Shown here: positions 45,515-58,891 of the stretch, in pieces | Layout of the letters: every line of letters begins with the position of its first letter | Numbering within the stretch: the stretch's first letter is position 1 | Assembly (NCBI GenBank): GCA_920105625.2 | Contig: OV050030.1 | Span: 137,071,918 to 137,135,917, forward strand | DNA: 64,000 nucleotides | From: Clusia tigrina | Lineage: Eukaryota; Arthropoda; Insecta; Diptera; Clusiidae | Direction: 5' to 3' | Translations under genes and position numbers: made by a program | Notes under the pieces: generated by a model | What the model saw: the letters and a program-made list of their open reading frames with translations, nothing else | Databases searched by the model: none | Told to the model about the DNA's origin: nothing

Positions 45515-47049
45515 GTGGATTTCGAAAGGGCTTTGGTAGAAGAGGAACCCCTCATCGCATTCGCAAGCAGAGCGCTTAGTGAGACGGAGAAGAGATACTC
45601 CACAATAGAAAAGGAATTTCTTGCCATAGTATGGGCTACAAAGAATTTTAGAGCATATCTGTTAGGTCGCCCATTTAAGATATACACTGATCACCAGCCG
45701 TTGAGAGGTATAACCAATTTGAAAGACCAAACGTCTAGGCTAGCCAGGTTCAGACACAAATTGTCTGAGTATGATTTTGAAATCATATACAAACCTGGGA
45801 AAAAGAATTTAAATGCGGATGCGCTTAGCAGAGTACCGCAGGCACAGAAGGTATCAGTAGTGCAAACTAGGGCCAAAGCAAGGTCAGAGAAGAAGGCCGA
45901 GAGAATGCAAGAAGATAAAATTGATGCTACAAGAGATGTTAGCAATCCAGGTTTCGATGCCAATGAACAAACAGCCAGTAATGTGGAATGGCTGGAGGAT
46001 AAAAAAGATATCCAGGCTGTGTTAAAGGGTTTCCATGATTCACTTCTAGGTGGACACCAGGGATTCTGGAAAACCCATGACAGAATTAGGCGAGTGTACG
46101 GATGGAAAGGTATGCTCAAAGACATTAAAAAGTATATAAAGAGTTGTCCAAAGTGTCAGGCCAACAAGAGTTCAAGGCTAACAAAGATGCCAATGGTGTT
46201 AACTGACACACCAAAACAGCCATTTGATAGAGTTCATATGGATATTGAGGTATTTTACCTGAGACAGTTTCGGGAAATAAATATATTGTGACGTTCCAAG
46301 ATGATTTCTCAAAGTATATGGCGTGCGTGGCTATACCCGATGCTGAAGCAAGTACGGTGGCCAAAGTATTCTTTGACGAAATTATAGCACGGTACAACAT
46401 ACCTAAGGTTTTGATAACCGATTATGGCTCAAATTTTGTATCGAAACTATTCTCAGAAACGTGTAAAATGCTGGGAATCAAGAAATTGCATATAACACAA
46501 TATCATCCCCAGGCTAATGGCTCATTGGACCGTAGTCATCGACCTCTGGCCGAGTACCTGCGCAGTTTTGCCAAGGAAGACGGCTCGAATTGGGATCAAT
46601 GGTTGACTACTGCAATGCATGTACATAATCATACTGTGCATGTATCAACGAAGCAAACTCCATTTAGGACGCTCTACGGGTTTGATTTCAATATGCCAGC
46701 AAATTTGAAGTGCAAATGTGCGCCAGTGTACAATGCTGATGACCCCAATAAAGTGCAAAAATATCAGTTACAGCGAGCGCACGAATTGGTTAGAGAAAAC
46801 CAGGATTGTGCTAAACAAGTAGCCAGGGAAGCCTATAACAAGGTACTAAGCCCAGTAGTCTTTCATGTGGGTGACCAGGTACTAATGAAGAATCAGGCTA
46901 GAAGAAACAAATTCTCACCTGTTTGGATAGGTCCGTATTCAGTAGCAGAAATCTGCAGCCCGGTTACAACAGTCATAACAATTAAGGGCAAGAATAAGAA
47001 GCTACATAATAATTTGTTGAAATTATTCCATACAAGGCCACACAACTAA
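45515..47049 (+). pseudogene. 412/mdg1-like RNase H and integrase remnant, unit C
   Basis: Two long overlapping frames: 45515-46291 (RNase H without its first motif, linker, intact HHCC zinc region with CPKCQAN, then HMDI) and 46288-47049 (integrase core and C-terminus). They are separated only by the one-base loss near 46248 shared with B, D and E. In the core the second motif reads TDYGSNF (Asn to Tyr) and the catalytic Glu is Asp (NGSLDRSH). The GPY/F motif is present. It is the longest coding remnant of the array but enzymatically dead. Confidence 0.9.
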
Positions 47050-49404
47050 AGACATGTGTTAACAGTGTTTTACAAGAGTAAGCACAAGAAAAACAAGATA
47101 AACAAACTGAAATAGCGTACGTGTGGGTATCAAATAACACACATACCGCCGATTTTCAAAGTCAATGCCAGTAGAAGTGTGCCGCTTAAACTCGGGCGAG
47201 TAAGAATTGACGTAAGAAAAATATGCTTATTAGGGACTCTGGCCGAACGAAGCACAGTAGAGGAAAATATATTAAATAATAAGAAACGGGTTTATTGGAC
47301 ACAATTTAAAAAATAAAATTATAAGACAGTCGTGGGTAAGTAATTTAAACTAAACGTAGAATATATACACACATACATACGACAGATAATGAAATGAAAT
47401 ACGATGCGTAAGCAGTAGTGCCGGCACCGTTGGTGAAGTAAGTATATATGTATGTAGCTGTATAATGTACAGAATGAATGTACGAAGGTATATTTAAGCA
47501 AGTAAGTAATTTTGTTAATAGGCATGGGTATGGCCATATAAGTAAGTATGTAGCGACATATGATTAGGAATTGGGAATTTGCAGATACTGCAGCAGGCTA
47601 TATAAAAATATACATAGGTTTTTACTGTTTATTGATTAGGAAATTAGCGTATGGAAAATTGAAGAAATGTATATGTTGAGATATAAAAAAAAATGTATAG
47701 GTTAATTGGGAAAATAACGTTAGCAATTAATAATAAGTAATTTAAAGCGCCTCGAATGTATGTATGTAGCCATATACGACCTAATTACAGGGTGTAGGAA
47801 AATACAATCGTTAATGGGTATATACATACCAGGTTATAATTAAATTTAAAGCCAATAAAAGAGTGAATGCGATGAAAAATATAGTCATGCAATGGACAAA
47901 GTTTTCACATTAAGTAAGATAAGCAACTAGTTTTGCCAAGAATTGATATAAAAAAAATTTTTTTTTTTTTTGGCGGCATGTAATTTAATATAGAAAATAA
48001 TTGTTATGTATGAAGCAAATTGTTGTAAAATGTATATATTTGAGAAGGATTTAAAGTTTTAATGCCGCTAACAATTTTTAAAAAATGTATAATAGTTAAT
48101 TAATAGTATTTGTAAAGGAAATAGTTTTTGTTACTTATTTATAGTTTGTTTGTTAAGACGTAGTAGATAAGCGATATATAGATTTAAATACAATTTACTG
48201 TTTACGTTAGGAAAAATATTAAAAATTGAATGAATGTAATAGCTAGTAAGAATAATTAAAACTGGGCAAGTCCGATACATGTATAAGCGTATTGTTTTTA
48301 GATATTCAGGCGTTGGTGAATAAACAAGGACATCTTGAGGGTTCAATATGGTGCAGCATGAACCTGGAAGGGACTTCCTGCAGCGTCGAAGACGGAGTAA
48401 GATGTTAACTAACATCCAGGAGACCGGCAGATGCAATGCACGAGCAACGAACAAAAATCTGACTGAAAAAGAAGAAGTGAGAATACATGGAAGAAGGGTA
48501 ATCAGTAAGCCACGAAGGAATAAAGACGAGATTGGCAACGATGATGTCCAGAGATAATTTTTGGTTGGAAGAAAATAAATCTGATAATTAGTCAGAATTC
48601 ATTTTTATATGAAAGAGTGGAAGAGCTTCCAACTTCCCATGTGCGAGATGACTACGATTTCAGCTTATGAAAAAATGGAGATGGTATCGGCTGAATACAA
48701 TAGTCTCTATCTAACAAGTAAAAGTATAATAATACTTGAGGTTTATTGCATAACTGACGAAATGGCATGAAACACACTAACACGTACGTTGCCCGTATAA
48801 AAAATCCAACGTGTCTGCCATTATTACATATTGTATTATAGTCTAGAAAGAGGAAGAGATAATTTTAGCCATAACCCGAGGTTACTCCATAATTTTAGCG
48901 AGAAACGGCTATAGTAACAATAACAGCCACACCTACCATCGTTCAATTAGCTTCACAGGATAATCTCCTGACGCAAAAAATCGTTTTAACCACGGAAAGA
49001 TCAAGCACAACATAGTTAAGCTTTCTCGGCTAACTTCATAACGATTTCCCCAACTAAGTAAATATACACTACACTGTCAGTTACTAAGCGAATATTGATT
49101 TTGACTTCGTCAGAAGCGCATCTAGTCGCACAACCTTGCATCATCTTGGCACGTACCGGTCTAGAAAGAAGGGAGGGGTATGCGGAGTTCATCGAGGGAC
49201 TTCACTCCGACAACGACAGCCGTCAACCGGATCAGCAGGTAGCAGAGGTCGCAGTATAACATAAGATTTTAGGTATAAAATATACGTAGTATAATATAGG
49301 ATATTAAGTATAGAGTTATATTGTATTATCACTAGTTGTTTGAAATTGTTTATACGCCAATGAGAAAAGAGTCGAAGAAGGACCAAATATAAAAAGGGGA
49401 ATAT
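47050..49404. other. Unit C 3' region
   Basis: About 2.35 kb. Compared with B and D it has two extra segments: about 65 bases near 48009-48080 (its edges GGCGGCAT and ATGCCGCT mirror each other) and 46 bases near 48245-48291. A 69-codon basic frame at 48348-48557 (MVQHEPGRDFLQRRRR) is open here but stopped by a TGA in A, B and D, so it is probably not a gene. Confidence 0.45.
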
Positions 49405-49600
49405 AACTAAAAAGAAAAAAAAAGAAAAAAAGAAAATTAGAAGTAAAAGTACAAAACAAATAAAAAAAAAACTATAAAAGATGTACAAAAAGAAAAAACT
49501 ATAAAAGAAGTAGCAAAGAGAAAAAAAAAACAAAACAACACAAAAGTAAAAAAAAAAGAAAACAACAACAGAACCCAAGTAAGGCGATTTTAAAAAACAA
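49405..49600 (+). repeat. A-rich tract, unit C
   Basis: Counterpart of the other A-rich tracts. Confidence 0.8.
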
Positions 49601-49696
49601 AAAAGAGGAAAAAATTATATATATGTATTATAGGTTTAAGAAAATGCACGGATTGTTCAAAGTGCAGAAAAAATAAATATTGTAAAAGATTTATTA

Positions 49697-49737
49697 GAAG
49701 TTAGTTGCACTAATTTCTTTTAGAAAGATGGGAGGGA
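49697..49737 (+). promoter_or_regulatory. Hairpin and polypurine tract before LTR of unit D
   Basis: Same as 41677-41717, with one base change in the right arm (G-T pair possible in RNA) and one in the purine tract (AAAGATGGGAGGGA). Confidence 0.7.
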
Positions 49738-50186
49738 TGTTGTGCGTTAGAATCAAGCTACCTACGAGTAGTTGACTCACAGTACCGACTCCTAACAGAT
49801 GCCACACATTCTGTGTGATTAGCATGGTTAAAGTAATTTAAGAGCAATACATACTATTAGGATCTAACTATTCTAAATTAATATTATCTGTGTAATATTT
49901 ATTATGTAAACTTTTAGGGTGTTACAGTTCCCCAGTCAAGTCGACGGAGGGCATTGTAATTTAGAATGCACCGTCGATACTTTTACAGTAGGTCAGTTGG
50001 CTCGACCAACTGACACCAATTAGCAGGTGCGGAACTGGAACACCAGAAAGGTCAGTTCACAGACTGAAATTACTGTTGGGAAATAGTATATAAGAACTAG
50101 TATTTTAAGAATAAAGCGTCTTGTTGTTCTAAAACCGAAAGTGGTGAAGTGTTTCATTTCAGAGAGTGTCTTGAAGTTCTCAGTCA
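49738..50186 (+). repeat. Full-length LTR of unit D
   Basis: About 449 bp, start TGTTGTGCG, with the U3 inverted repeat, TATATAAG box and AATAAA as in unit C. Confidence 0.8.
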
Positions 50187-50474
50187 CGCGCCCAGCGAAC
50201 CGAGAAAGGACGTCTCCCGACAAGGAACGAAGGACACCAACAAATTGCATATAACCTAGGATGTCTGTGCTTTAAGTTTGTAGAGAATTGATTTGGCGGT
50301 ATAATTTGTTTTGCCTTTGTGTGAATTTCTGACTTTGATTTGTGAATACTTTATTTGTGCGCGCTTTTGTTTTAGTAAATCGTACATAGATCATCCTCTG
50401 TGATTTACAATGTGGCTCCCAGCCCAATTGTTGCTTTTTTAATGTTTGTATCATTCTAAGGTTTATTGCATGCA

Positions 50475-51029
50475 ATTAAATTATCTAAATCTCACATATT
50501 ACACATACAGCTGGATAAGTGCAATATCTCTTGATATGTCGAAATTCATTGTAATTGCTGCATTGGGGAGGACCAATACGTTTCTTAAGTTCTTGTAAAG
50601 TGACATACCATGCAAGCGATCAATGGTACGTGTAAGGACACTTTGATGACACCTTTACCTCTTCAATTTCTAATTTCGTTATGAATCCCGAATGAATCCC
50701 GTTATGAATGTCCAGGTACCCACATAATTTTGGTAGTGTTACAGAAGAATCTTGCAAAGTTTTGTATGAGAGGTGTCGTTTGAGTGATTGCGAACGGCTT
50801 CAATTATTTACTTACTGTCACTGCATATAATATAATTCTTTCTACCTTGGGAAATAAAGATAATTGATTCAAGTAAAGCTAGTACTACAAATATAAATAC
50901 CGAGCAGTACCAGTGAAAGGCATAGACAGCGATAGTAACACCGATACCTTTTGTACCTGCAAACGAAGTTTTGGTGTCCGATTTTAATCCATCAATATAA
51001 ATAAACTCCCATGAATTATTAAATGTCAC
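50475..51029 (-). pseudogene. LINE RNase H fragment, unit D
   Basis: Copy of 26500-27064, same motifs and breaks. Confidence 0.68.
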
Positions 51030-51096
51030 ATTAAGGCTTCATAATGTGACTGTAACTGTATTGACTGATGGAGTGTTTAGAATGCCTTATTAGAAA

Positions 51097-52324
51097 TTTT
51101 TTGTTTTTGCCTGCACCAAGGGCAAGTCGGCGGAATCTGCGCTTCACGTGCTCATTTCGTAAGTAGATAAATCACTTGCCTTCAAGGAATAACCTCTTGG
51201 CGCTTTCTCGACATTGAAGGCACATTTAACAATCTGTGCCCCAATGCCATAGTCACAACTCTATTAGATCTGAATCTAGACGTTGGTCGTGTCAAATTGA
51301 TTGAGCATCTCCTCCGTATTGGCAATGCTGTCAGAGCTATCTGAAAAGCGAATCTATGCACTAGATACCATGACTAACTGGAACACCGAATTTGGGCTCA
51401 GCCTAAACCCAGCAAAGCCTGAAGTCATGCCGTTCACTAGAAGGTACAAAATACCTTCCTCCATTTTGCCCAAGATTAACGGCACTACGCTTAGATTAAG
51501 CACTAAAGTCAAATATATGGGTCTGATAATCGATCTGAAGCTCAGCTGAAATATCAATCTAGCTACAAGGCTCCGTAAAGCATCGTGTGCGCTGTATTGC
51601 TGTAAGAGGGCAGGGTGCACTAGATGGGGTCTACAACCACGAATCATGCTCTGGCTCTATACGGCCCTTGTTGAACCAAATATCCTATATGGAGCTGTTT
51701 TCTGGTGGCCGGGTACTGTCAAGGCTTGTAACCTGAACTCACTTGACAAAATCAGAAGGAGTGCAGCTCTGTTGATCACTGGAGCTCTACGCTCCACATC
51801 TATGAGTGTGGCCTCTAAGCTTCTGGTAAAACAATAGACCGAACTGGCAGCTATCAGCGTCAATGGGGACAGAGCCGAGAGGGGGATATTCTCCAACAAG
51901 TTGGACCTTGGCATCTCGCGTAGACTCCCTGACCATTGCAATGATTGTGTGATGGGGAAGCATGCGGCTAGACAGGGTTTGCCCTTTAATGACTTCTACC
52001 GTGTGTGTGCGGTTCTGAGAAGAGCAGTGATACACCTTATTTGTCATTGTCCATCCTTAACCAGACGAAGAATGTAAATCTTCGGAGCTCCTTTCTTAAT
52101 CAGCCTGACAGAGCTCGCAACCTGAAAAATTCGGAATGAAGCCAAATCTATCTAATTGCCAGGTTGGTTCCACATTTCGTAATCGGAGGAGTCGTGCTGC
52201 CTGAACGGTAACTATATTCGGCTTAGGTGGTCAATACGTGTGCAGCTTCCATCCGTGGTATCACAATGGACCATAGATTCTGCCTGAGTGTGCTTTTTGC
52301 TGCCACTCAAACCTAACCTAACCT
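51097..52324 (+). pseudogene. I-type LINE: RT to 3' end, unit D
   Basis: Same fragment. The RT part carries the unit B variants; the C-terminal part (GGGGAAGCATGCGGCTAGAC) carries the unit A variants. Confidence 0.78.
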
Positions 52325-53074
52325 TCAAGCAAGATAGAATTAATTGGTGATGTCGGAAAGACGCATATAATCCTTCTAGTTGATGTAATGTGTGTTTGGC
52401 GCAGTGCCCGTAAATGCAAAATCGGAAGTATCAACAAAGCTTGGGTAATATTTACAATACAATACAAATACTTAAATAATATTTAGATGATAGAAATTTA
52501 ATTATTATATGTCTCGAGAAAAAGTTTAATCTAAGGAATTTATAGTATTCTTTGGACGTCAGTCTCTTAACAAATAGTAGAACATTTGTTTGCCGATATA
52601 TTGGCACATGACGCTTCAGACCAATAGCGTATTTTATTTAAAGTTTTTAAAAAGGTATGTTTACTTTTTTTAAGATTTGTAGTTTTATAGAAGATTCAAA
52701 CATAGTCAGCATAGCTCAAGTGTTCAATGAGTCCACTATAGGCGATTATAGAACTAACTTCATTGAACGCTTTCGTGAAGAGGTATTAGTATAGTATACC
52801 ATTATGGCGATTATGCATTTGCAATTTACTTTATTGTCGCTAACAGAAAATTTGTGATTATTTAGGAACGATTTCCCGATATTGTATACATTTTAAAAAA
52901 ATTCATATTGAAACATAAATGATTGCATACTTTTAGGACCCCATTTGAAGTTTGAGAATGAGAGGCAGTTAAATTTTAATCGTAACAGTGTGTACATCGT
53001 GCTTCACAGTATTAAGAACCAATGTGATTAAATGAATTATTAAATTAGGGGCAAATTGTTATAAAGTCTAATAT
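52325..53074. other. Unit D AT-rich spacer
   Basis: Counterpart of 28360-29110. No gene seen. Confidence 0.5.
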
Positions 53075-53555
53075 TAACGGCCCTATTCTGGCGAGACTTA
53101 CAAGCTCACCTGATTCCGTAATAGTGAATATTTGACAAATAGTAATATTCGGTATTCTGACAGAGAATTCAAAGCTCTTTTATTTACTATTTAGTAAATG
53201 GCGCGAAAGGTATTGACAGTGAGTATATATTACAATTTTTTGTGGTAAAATGGAAAAAGAAGTAGTGTTTTTATTAATGGAAGAGGAAAACGAGAGAAAA
53301 AATTAAAAAGGCGTCGAAGATTAAAACATATGCGAGACTGTAGTGATCCATTTTCACTCAGTGAAGTATTTTCAACACAATTACCGCCTCAGCCGATCGC
53401 AGTGTCGCAGGCTAATCGAGCAGTTACGCAAAAAACATTTGCAGTTCGCAGTACGCATCATATTTTTTTGAACAGAATTCTTGCCTGCCAGCAGTTTGGG
53501 ATTGTGGCTCAAAAATGCACAGCAACGTAGCTGCTATTGAGTTGCTCGCTCAAAT
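53075..53555 (+). mobile_element. PIF/Harbinger-type transposon, 5' part, unit D
   Basis: ATG at 53250, same early TAA and shift. About 10 bases are missing near 53455 (after CGCAGTACG), which changes the end of the second frame relative to A and E. Confidence 0.55.
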
Positions 53556-53564
53556 TTTATTTTT

Positions 53565-53602
53565 TTTTATATTATATATATATATATACAAATCTTAGAT
53601 TT

Positions 53603-53687
<85 letters not shown>

Positions 53688-53745
53688 TTAATTTTTTTTT
53701 ATATTATATATACATAAATCTTAGATTTTTATAATATACATAATT
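53565..53745. repeat. (TA)n tract, unit D
   Basis: TA runs totalling about 100 bases between the two CTTAGATTTTTATAAT copies. Confidence 0.9.
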
Positions 53746-53774
53746 TCCTCGTTATATATTTGAATTTTTGTTTC

Positions 53775-53927
53775 ATGAATTTTACCTTTAACGAGCGGGG
53801 TCAACAGGAAATTTTTGGAGCCCACGAAATTTTTAATGAGGAAATCAGCTTCTCTGTATGTCCAAAGTCCCAGGAGAAACTATTTCCGTACGAATTGTAT
53901 GGTATACCAGAACAAACGGTCTCATAA
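53775..53927 (+). CDS. 50-codon conserved ORF, unit D copy
   Basis: Open throughout; protein identical to the unit B and E copies by eye. Function unknown. Confidence 0.3.
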   Translation: MNFTFNERGQQEIFGAHEIFNEEISFSVCPKSQEKLFPYELYGIPEQTVS

Positions 53928-54044
53928 GGCCTCAACAATTTGGCTTCCAAAAGATTTAGGAGTTACTAAGTAGGAGCTCTTCTTTATTTCGAACATTTCG
54001 CCTCCACACCTCTGGCATCTAGAAATCGTTTTTCTGTATTAAGT

Positions 54045-55578
54045 GTGGATTTCGAAAGGGCTTTGGTAGAAGAGGAAACCCTCATCGCATTCGCAAGCAG
54101 AGCGCTTAGTGAGACGGAGAAGAGATACTCCACAATAGAAAATGAATTTCTTGCCATAGTATGGGCTACAAAGAATTTTAGAGCATATCTGTTAGGTCGC
54201 CCATTTAAGATATACACTGATCACCAGCCGTTGAGAGGTATAGCCAATTTGAAAGACCAAACGTCTAGGCTAGCCAGGTTCAGACACAAATTGTCTGAGT
54301 ATGATTTTGAAATCATATACAAACCTGGGAAAAAGAATTTAAATGCGGATGCGCTTAGCAGAGTACCGCAGGCACAGAAGGTATCAGTAGTGCAAACTAG
54401 GGCCAAAGCAAGGTCAGAGAAGAAGGCCGAGAGAATGCAAGAAGATAAAATTGATGCTACAAGAGATGTTAGCAATCCAGGTTTCGATGCCAATGAACAA
54501 ACAGCCAGTAATGTGGAATGGCTGGAGGATAAAAAAGATATCCAGGCTGTGTTAAAGGGTTTCCATGATTCACTTCTAGGTGGACACCAGGGATTCTGCA
54601 AAACCCATGACAGAATTAGGCGAGTGTACGGATGGAAAGGTATGCTCAAAGACATTAAAAAGTATATAAAGAGTTGTCCAAAGTATCAGGCCAACAAGAG
54701 TTCAAGGCTAACAAAGATGCCAATGGTGTTAACTGACACACCAAAACAGCCATTTGATAGAGTTCATATGGATATTGAGGTATTTTACCTGAGACAGTTT
54801 CGGGAAATAATATATTTTGACGTTCCAAGATGATTTCTCAAAGTATATGGCGTGCGTGGCTATACCCGATGCTGAAGCAAGTACGGTGGGCAAAGTATTC
54901 TTTGACGAAATTATAGCACGGTACAACATACCTAAGGTTTTGATAACCGACAATGGCTCAAATTTTGTATCGAAACTATTCTCAGAAACGTGTAAAATGC
55001 TGGGAATCAAGAAATTGCATATAACACAATATCATCCCCAGGCTAATGACTCATTGGAACGTAGTCATCGACCTCTGGCCGAGTACCTGCGCAGTTTTGC
55101 CAAGGAAGACGGCTCGAATTGGGATCAATGGTTGACTACTGCAATGCATGTACATTATCATACTGTGCATGTATCAACGAAGCAAACTCCGTTTAGGACG
55201 CTCTACGGGTTTGATTTCAATATGCCAGCAAATTTGAAGTGCAAATGTGCGCCAGTGTACAATGCTGATGACCCCAATAAAGTGCAAAAATATCAGTTAC
55301 AGCGAGCGCACGAATTGGTTAGAGAAAACCAGGATTGTGCTAAACAAGTAGCCAGGGAAGCCTATAACAAGGTACTAAGCCCAGTAGTCTTTCATGTGGG
55401 TGACCAGGTACTAATGAAGAATCAGGCTAGAAGAAACAAATTCTCACCTGTTTGGATAGGTCCGTATTCAGTAGCAGAAATCCGCAGCCCGGTTACAACA
55501 GTCATAACAATTAAGGGCAAGAATAAGAAGCTACATAATAATTTGTTGAAATTATTCCATACAAGGCCACACAACTAA
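54045..55578 (+). pseudogene. 412/mdg1-like RNase H and integrase remnant, unit D
   Basis: RNase H/linker/zinc-region frame 54045-54833, where one zinc Cys is Tyr (CPKYQAN), and integrase core/C-terminus frame 54817-55578. They are separated by the shared one-base loss near 54778 plus another one-base loss near 54811. The RNase H motif IEKE is IENE, shared with unit E. The core keeps TDNGSNF and SLERSH, with Gly to Asp just before (ANDSLE). GPY/F motif present. Confidence 0.9.
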
Positions 55579-57822
55579 AGACATGTGTTAACAGTGTTTT
55601 ACAAGAGTAAGCACAAGAAAAACAACATAAACAAACTGAAATAGCGTACGTGTGGGTATCAAATAACACACATACCGCCGATTTTCAAAGTCAATGCCAG
55701 TAGAAGTGTGCCGCTTAAACTCGGGCGAGTAAGAATTGACGTAAGAAAAATATGCTTATTAGGGACTCTGGCCGAACGAAGCACAGTAGAGGAAAATATA
55801 TTAAATAATAAGAAACGGGTTTATTGGACACAATTTAAAAAATAAAATTACAAGACAGTCGTGGGTAAGTAATTTAAACTAAACGTAGAATATATACACA
55901 CATACACACGACAGTTAATGAAATGAAATACGATGCGTAAGCAGTAGCGCCGGCACCGTTGGTGAAGTAAGTATATATGTATGTAGCTGTATAATGTACA
56001 GAATGAATGTACGAAGGTATATTTAAGCAAGTAAGTAATTTTGTTAATAGGCATGGGTATGGCCATATAAGTAAGTATGTAGCGACATATGATTAGGAAT
56101 TGGGAATTTGCAGATACTGCAGCAGGCTATATAAAAATATACATAGGTTTTTACTGTTTATTGATTAGGAAATTAGCGTATGGAAAATTGAAGAAATGTA
56201 TATGTTGAGATATAAAAAAAAATTTATAAGTTAATTGGGAAAATAACGTTAGCAATTAATAATAAGTAATTTAAAGCGCCTCGAATGTATGTATGTAGCC
56301 ATATACGACCTAATTACAGGGTGTAGGAAAATACAATCGTTAATGGGTATATACACACCAGGTTATAATTAAATTTAAAGCCAATAAAATGAGTGAATGC
56401 GATGAAAAATATAGTCATGCAATGGACAAAGTTTTCACATTAAGTAAGATAAGCAACTAGTTTTGCCAAGAATTGATATAAAAAAAAAATTTTTTTTTTT
56501 TTTGGCGGCATATAATTTAATATAGAAAATAATTGTTATGTTTAAAAAAATGTATAATAGTTAATTAATAGTATTTGTAAAGGAAATAGTTTTTGTTACT
56601 TATTTATAGTTTGTTTGTTAAGATGTAGTAGAAAAGCGATATATAGATTTAAATACAATTTACTGTTTACGTTAGGAAAAATATTAAAAATTGAATGAAT
56701 GTAATAGCTATTGTTTTTAGATATTCAGGCGTTGGTGAACAAACAAGGACATCTTGAGGGTTCAATATGGTGCAGCATGAACCTGGAAGGGACTTCCTGC
56801 AGCGTCGAAGACGGAGTAAGATGTTAACTAACATCCAGGAGACCGGCAGATGAAATGCACGAGCAACGAACAAAAATCTGACTGAAAAAGAAGAAGTGAG
56901 AAGACATGGAAGAAGGGTAATCAGTAAGCCACGAAGGAATAAAGACAAGATTGGCAACGATGATGTCCAGAGATAGTTTTTGGTTGGAAGAAAATAAATC
57001 TGATAATTAGTCCGAATTCATTTTTATATGAAAGAGTGGAAGAGCTTCCAACTTCCCATGTGCGAGATGACTACGATTTAAGCTTATGAAAAAATGGAGA
57101 TGGTATCGGCTGAATACAATAGTCTCTATCTAACAAGTAAAAGTCTAATAATACTTGAGGTTTATTGCATAACTGACGAAATGGCATGAAACACACTAAC
57201 ACGTACGTTGCCCGTATAAAAAATCCAACGTGTCTGCCATTATTACATATTGTATTATAGTCTAGAAAGAGGAAGAGGTAATTTTAGCCACAACCCGAGG
57301 TTACTCCATAATTTTAGCGAGAAACGGCTATAGTAACAATAACAGCCACACCTACCATCGTTCAATTAGCTTCACAGGATAATCTCCTGACGCAAAAAAT
57401 CGTTTTAACCACGGAAAGATCAAGCACAACATAGTTAAGCTTTGTCGGCTAACTTCATAACGATTTCCCCAACTAAGTAAATATACACTACACTGTCAGT
57501 TACTAAGCGAATATTGATTTTGACTTCGTCAGAAGCGCATCTAGTTGCACAACTTTGCATCATCTTGGCACGTACCGGTCTAGAGAGAAGGGAGGGGTAT
57601 GCGGAGTTCATCGAGGGACTTCACTCCGACAACGACAGCCGTCAACCGGATCAGCAGGTAGCAGAGGTCGCAGTATAACATAAGATTTTAGGTATAAAAT
57701 ATACGTAGTATAATATAGGATATTAAGTATAGAGTTATATTGTATTATCACTAGTTGTTTGAAATTGTTTATACGCCAATGAGAAAAGAGTCGAAGAAGG
57801 ACCAAATATAAAAAGGGGAATA
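55579..57822. other. Unit D 3' region
   Basis: About 2.2 kb, nearly the same as in unit B, with the A/T homopolymer pair (56480-56504). No gene seen. Confidence 0.45.
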
Positions 57823-58030
57823 TAACTAAAAAGAAAAAAAAAGAAAAAAAGAAAATTAGAAGTAAAAGTACAAAACAAATAAAAAAAAAACTATAAAAGA
57901 TGTACAAAAAGAAAAAACTATAAAAGAAGTAGCAAAGAGAAAAAAAAACAAAACAACACAAAAGTAAAAAAAAAGAAAACAACAACAGAACCCAAGTAAG
58001 GCGATTTTAAAAAACAAAAAAGAAGAAAAA
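57823..58030 (+). repeat. A-rich tract, unit D
   Basis: Counterpart of the other A-rich tracts; like unit C it has a doubled AAAGAAAAAAA segment. Confidence 0.8.
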
Positions 58031-58113
58031 ATTATATATATGTATTATAGGTTTAAGAAAATGCACGGATTGTTCAAAGTGCAGAAAAAATAAATATTGT
58101 AAAAGATTTATTA

Positions 58114-58154
58114 GAAGTTAGTTGCACTAACTTCTTTTAGAAAGAGGGGAGGGA
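58114..58154 (+). promoter_or_regulatory. Hairpin and polypurine tract before LTR of unit E
   Basis: Perfect 9-bp hairpin (58114-58134) followed by AGAAAGAGGGGAGGGA. Confidence 0.75.
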
Positions 58155-58603
58155 TGTTGTGAGTTAGAATGAAGCTACCTATGAGTAGTTGACTCACAGC
58201 ACCGACTCCTAACAGATGCCACACATTCTGTGTGATTAGCATGGTTAAAGTAATTTAAGAGCAATACATACTTTTAGGATCTAACTATTTTAAATTAATA
58301 TTATCTGTGTAATATTTATTATGTAAACTTTTAGGGTGTTACAGTTCCGCAGTCAAGTCGACGAAGGGCATTGTAATTTAGAATGCACCGTCGATACTTT
58401 TACAGTAGGTCAGTTGGCTCGACCAACTGACACCAATTAGCAGGTGCGGAACTGGAACACCAGAAAGGTCAGTTCACAGACTGAGATTACTGTTGGGAAA
58501 TAGTATATAAGAACTAGTATTTTAAGAATAAAGCGTCTTGTTGTTCTAAAACCGAAAGTGGTGAAGTGTTTCATTTCAGAGAGTGTCTTGAAGTTCTCAG
58601 TCA
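58155..58603 (+). repeat. Full-length LTR of unit E
   Basis: About 449 bp, start TGTTGTGAG, same internal signals as in units C and D. Confidence 0.8.
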
Positions 58604-58891
58604 CGCGCCCAGCGAACCGAGAAAGGACGTCTCCCGACAAGCAACGAGGGACACCAACAAATTGCATATAACCTAGGATGTCTGTGGTTTAAGTTTGTAG
58701 AGAATTGATTTGGCGGTATAATTTGTTTTGCCTTTGTGTTAATTTCTGACTTTGATTTGTGAATACTTTATTTGTGCGCGCTTTTGTTTTAGTAAATCGT
58801 ACATAGATCATCCTCTGTGATTTACAATGTGGCTCCCAGCCCAATTGTTGCTTTTTTAATGTTTGTATCATTCTAAGGTTTATTGCATGCA

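Larger units (their letters stand above)
41718..49737 (+). mobile_element. Array unit C (about 8.0 kb)
   Basis: It begins with a full LTR. It lacks the Harbinger-type 5' part (deletion of about 0.55 kb near 44979, joining CATCGT to ACAGCAACG). In the 3' region it carries about 65 and 46 extra bases absent from A, B and D. Its integrase core is otherwise the least interrupted. Confidence 0.9.
49738..58154 (+). mobile_element. Array unit D (about 8.4 kb)
   Basis: Complete unit with full LTR, both LINE fragments, Harbinger-type part, TA tract, ORF, RNase H/integrase and full 3' region. In the RNase H part it shares unit-specific variants with E; in the LINE RT part with B; in the LINE C-terminal part with A. 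Confidence 0.92.

Noticed and set aside
48348..48557. 69-codon basic ORF in unit C
   Set aside because: Stopped by a TGA in units A, B and D at the same place, with a stop just before the ATG; no recognisable motif.
49189..49578. Phe-rich minus-strand ORF of 129 codons
   Set aside because: It is the antisense of the A-rich tract, so low-complexity Phe runs are expected.
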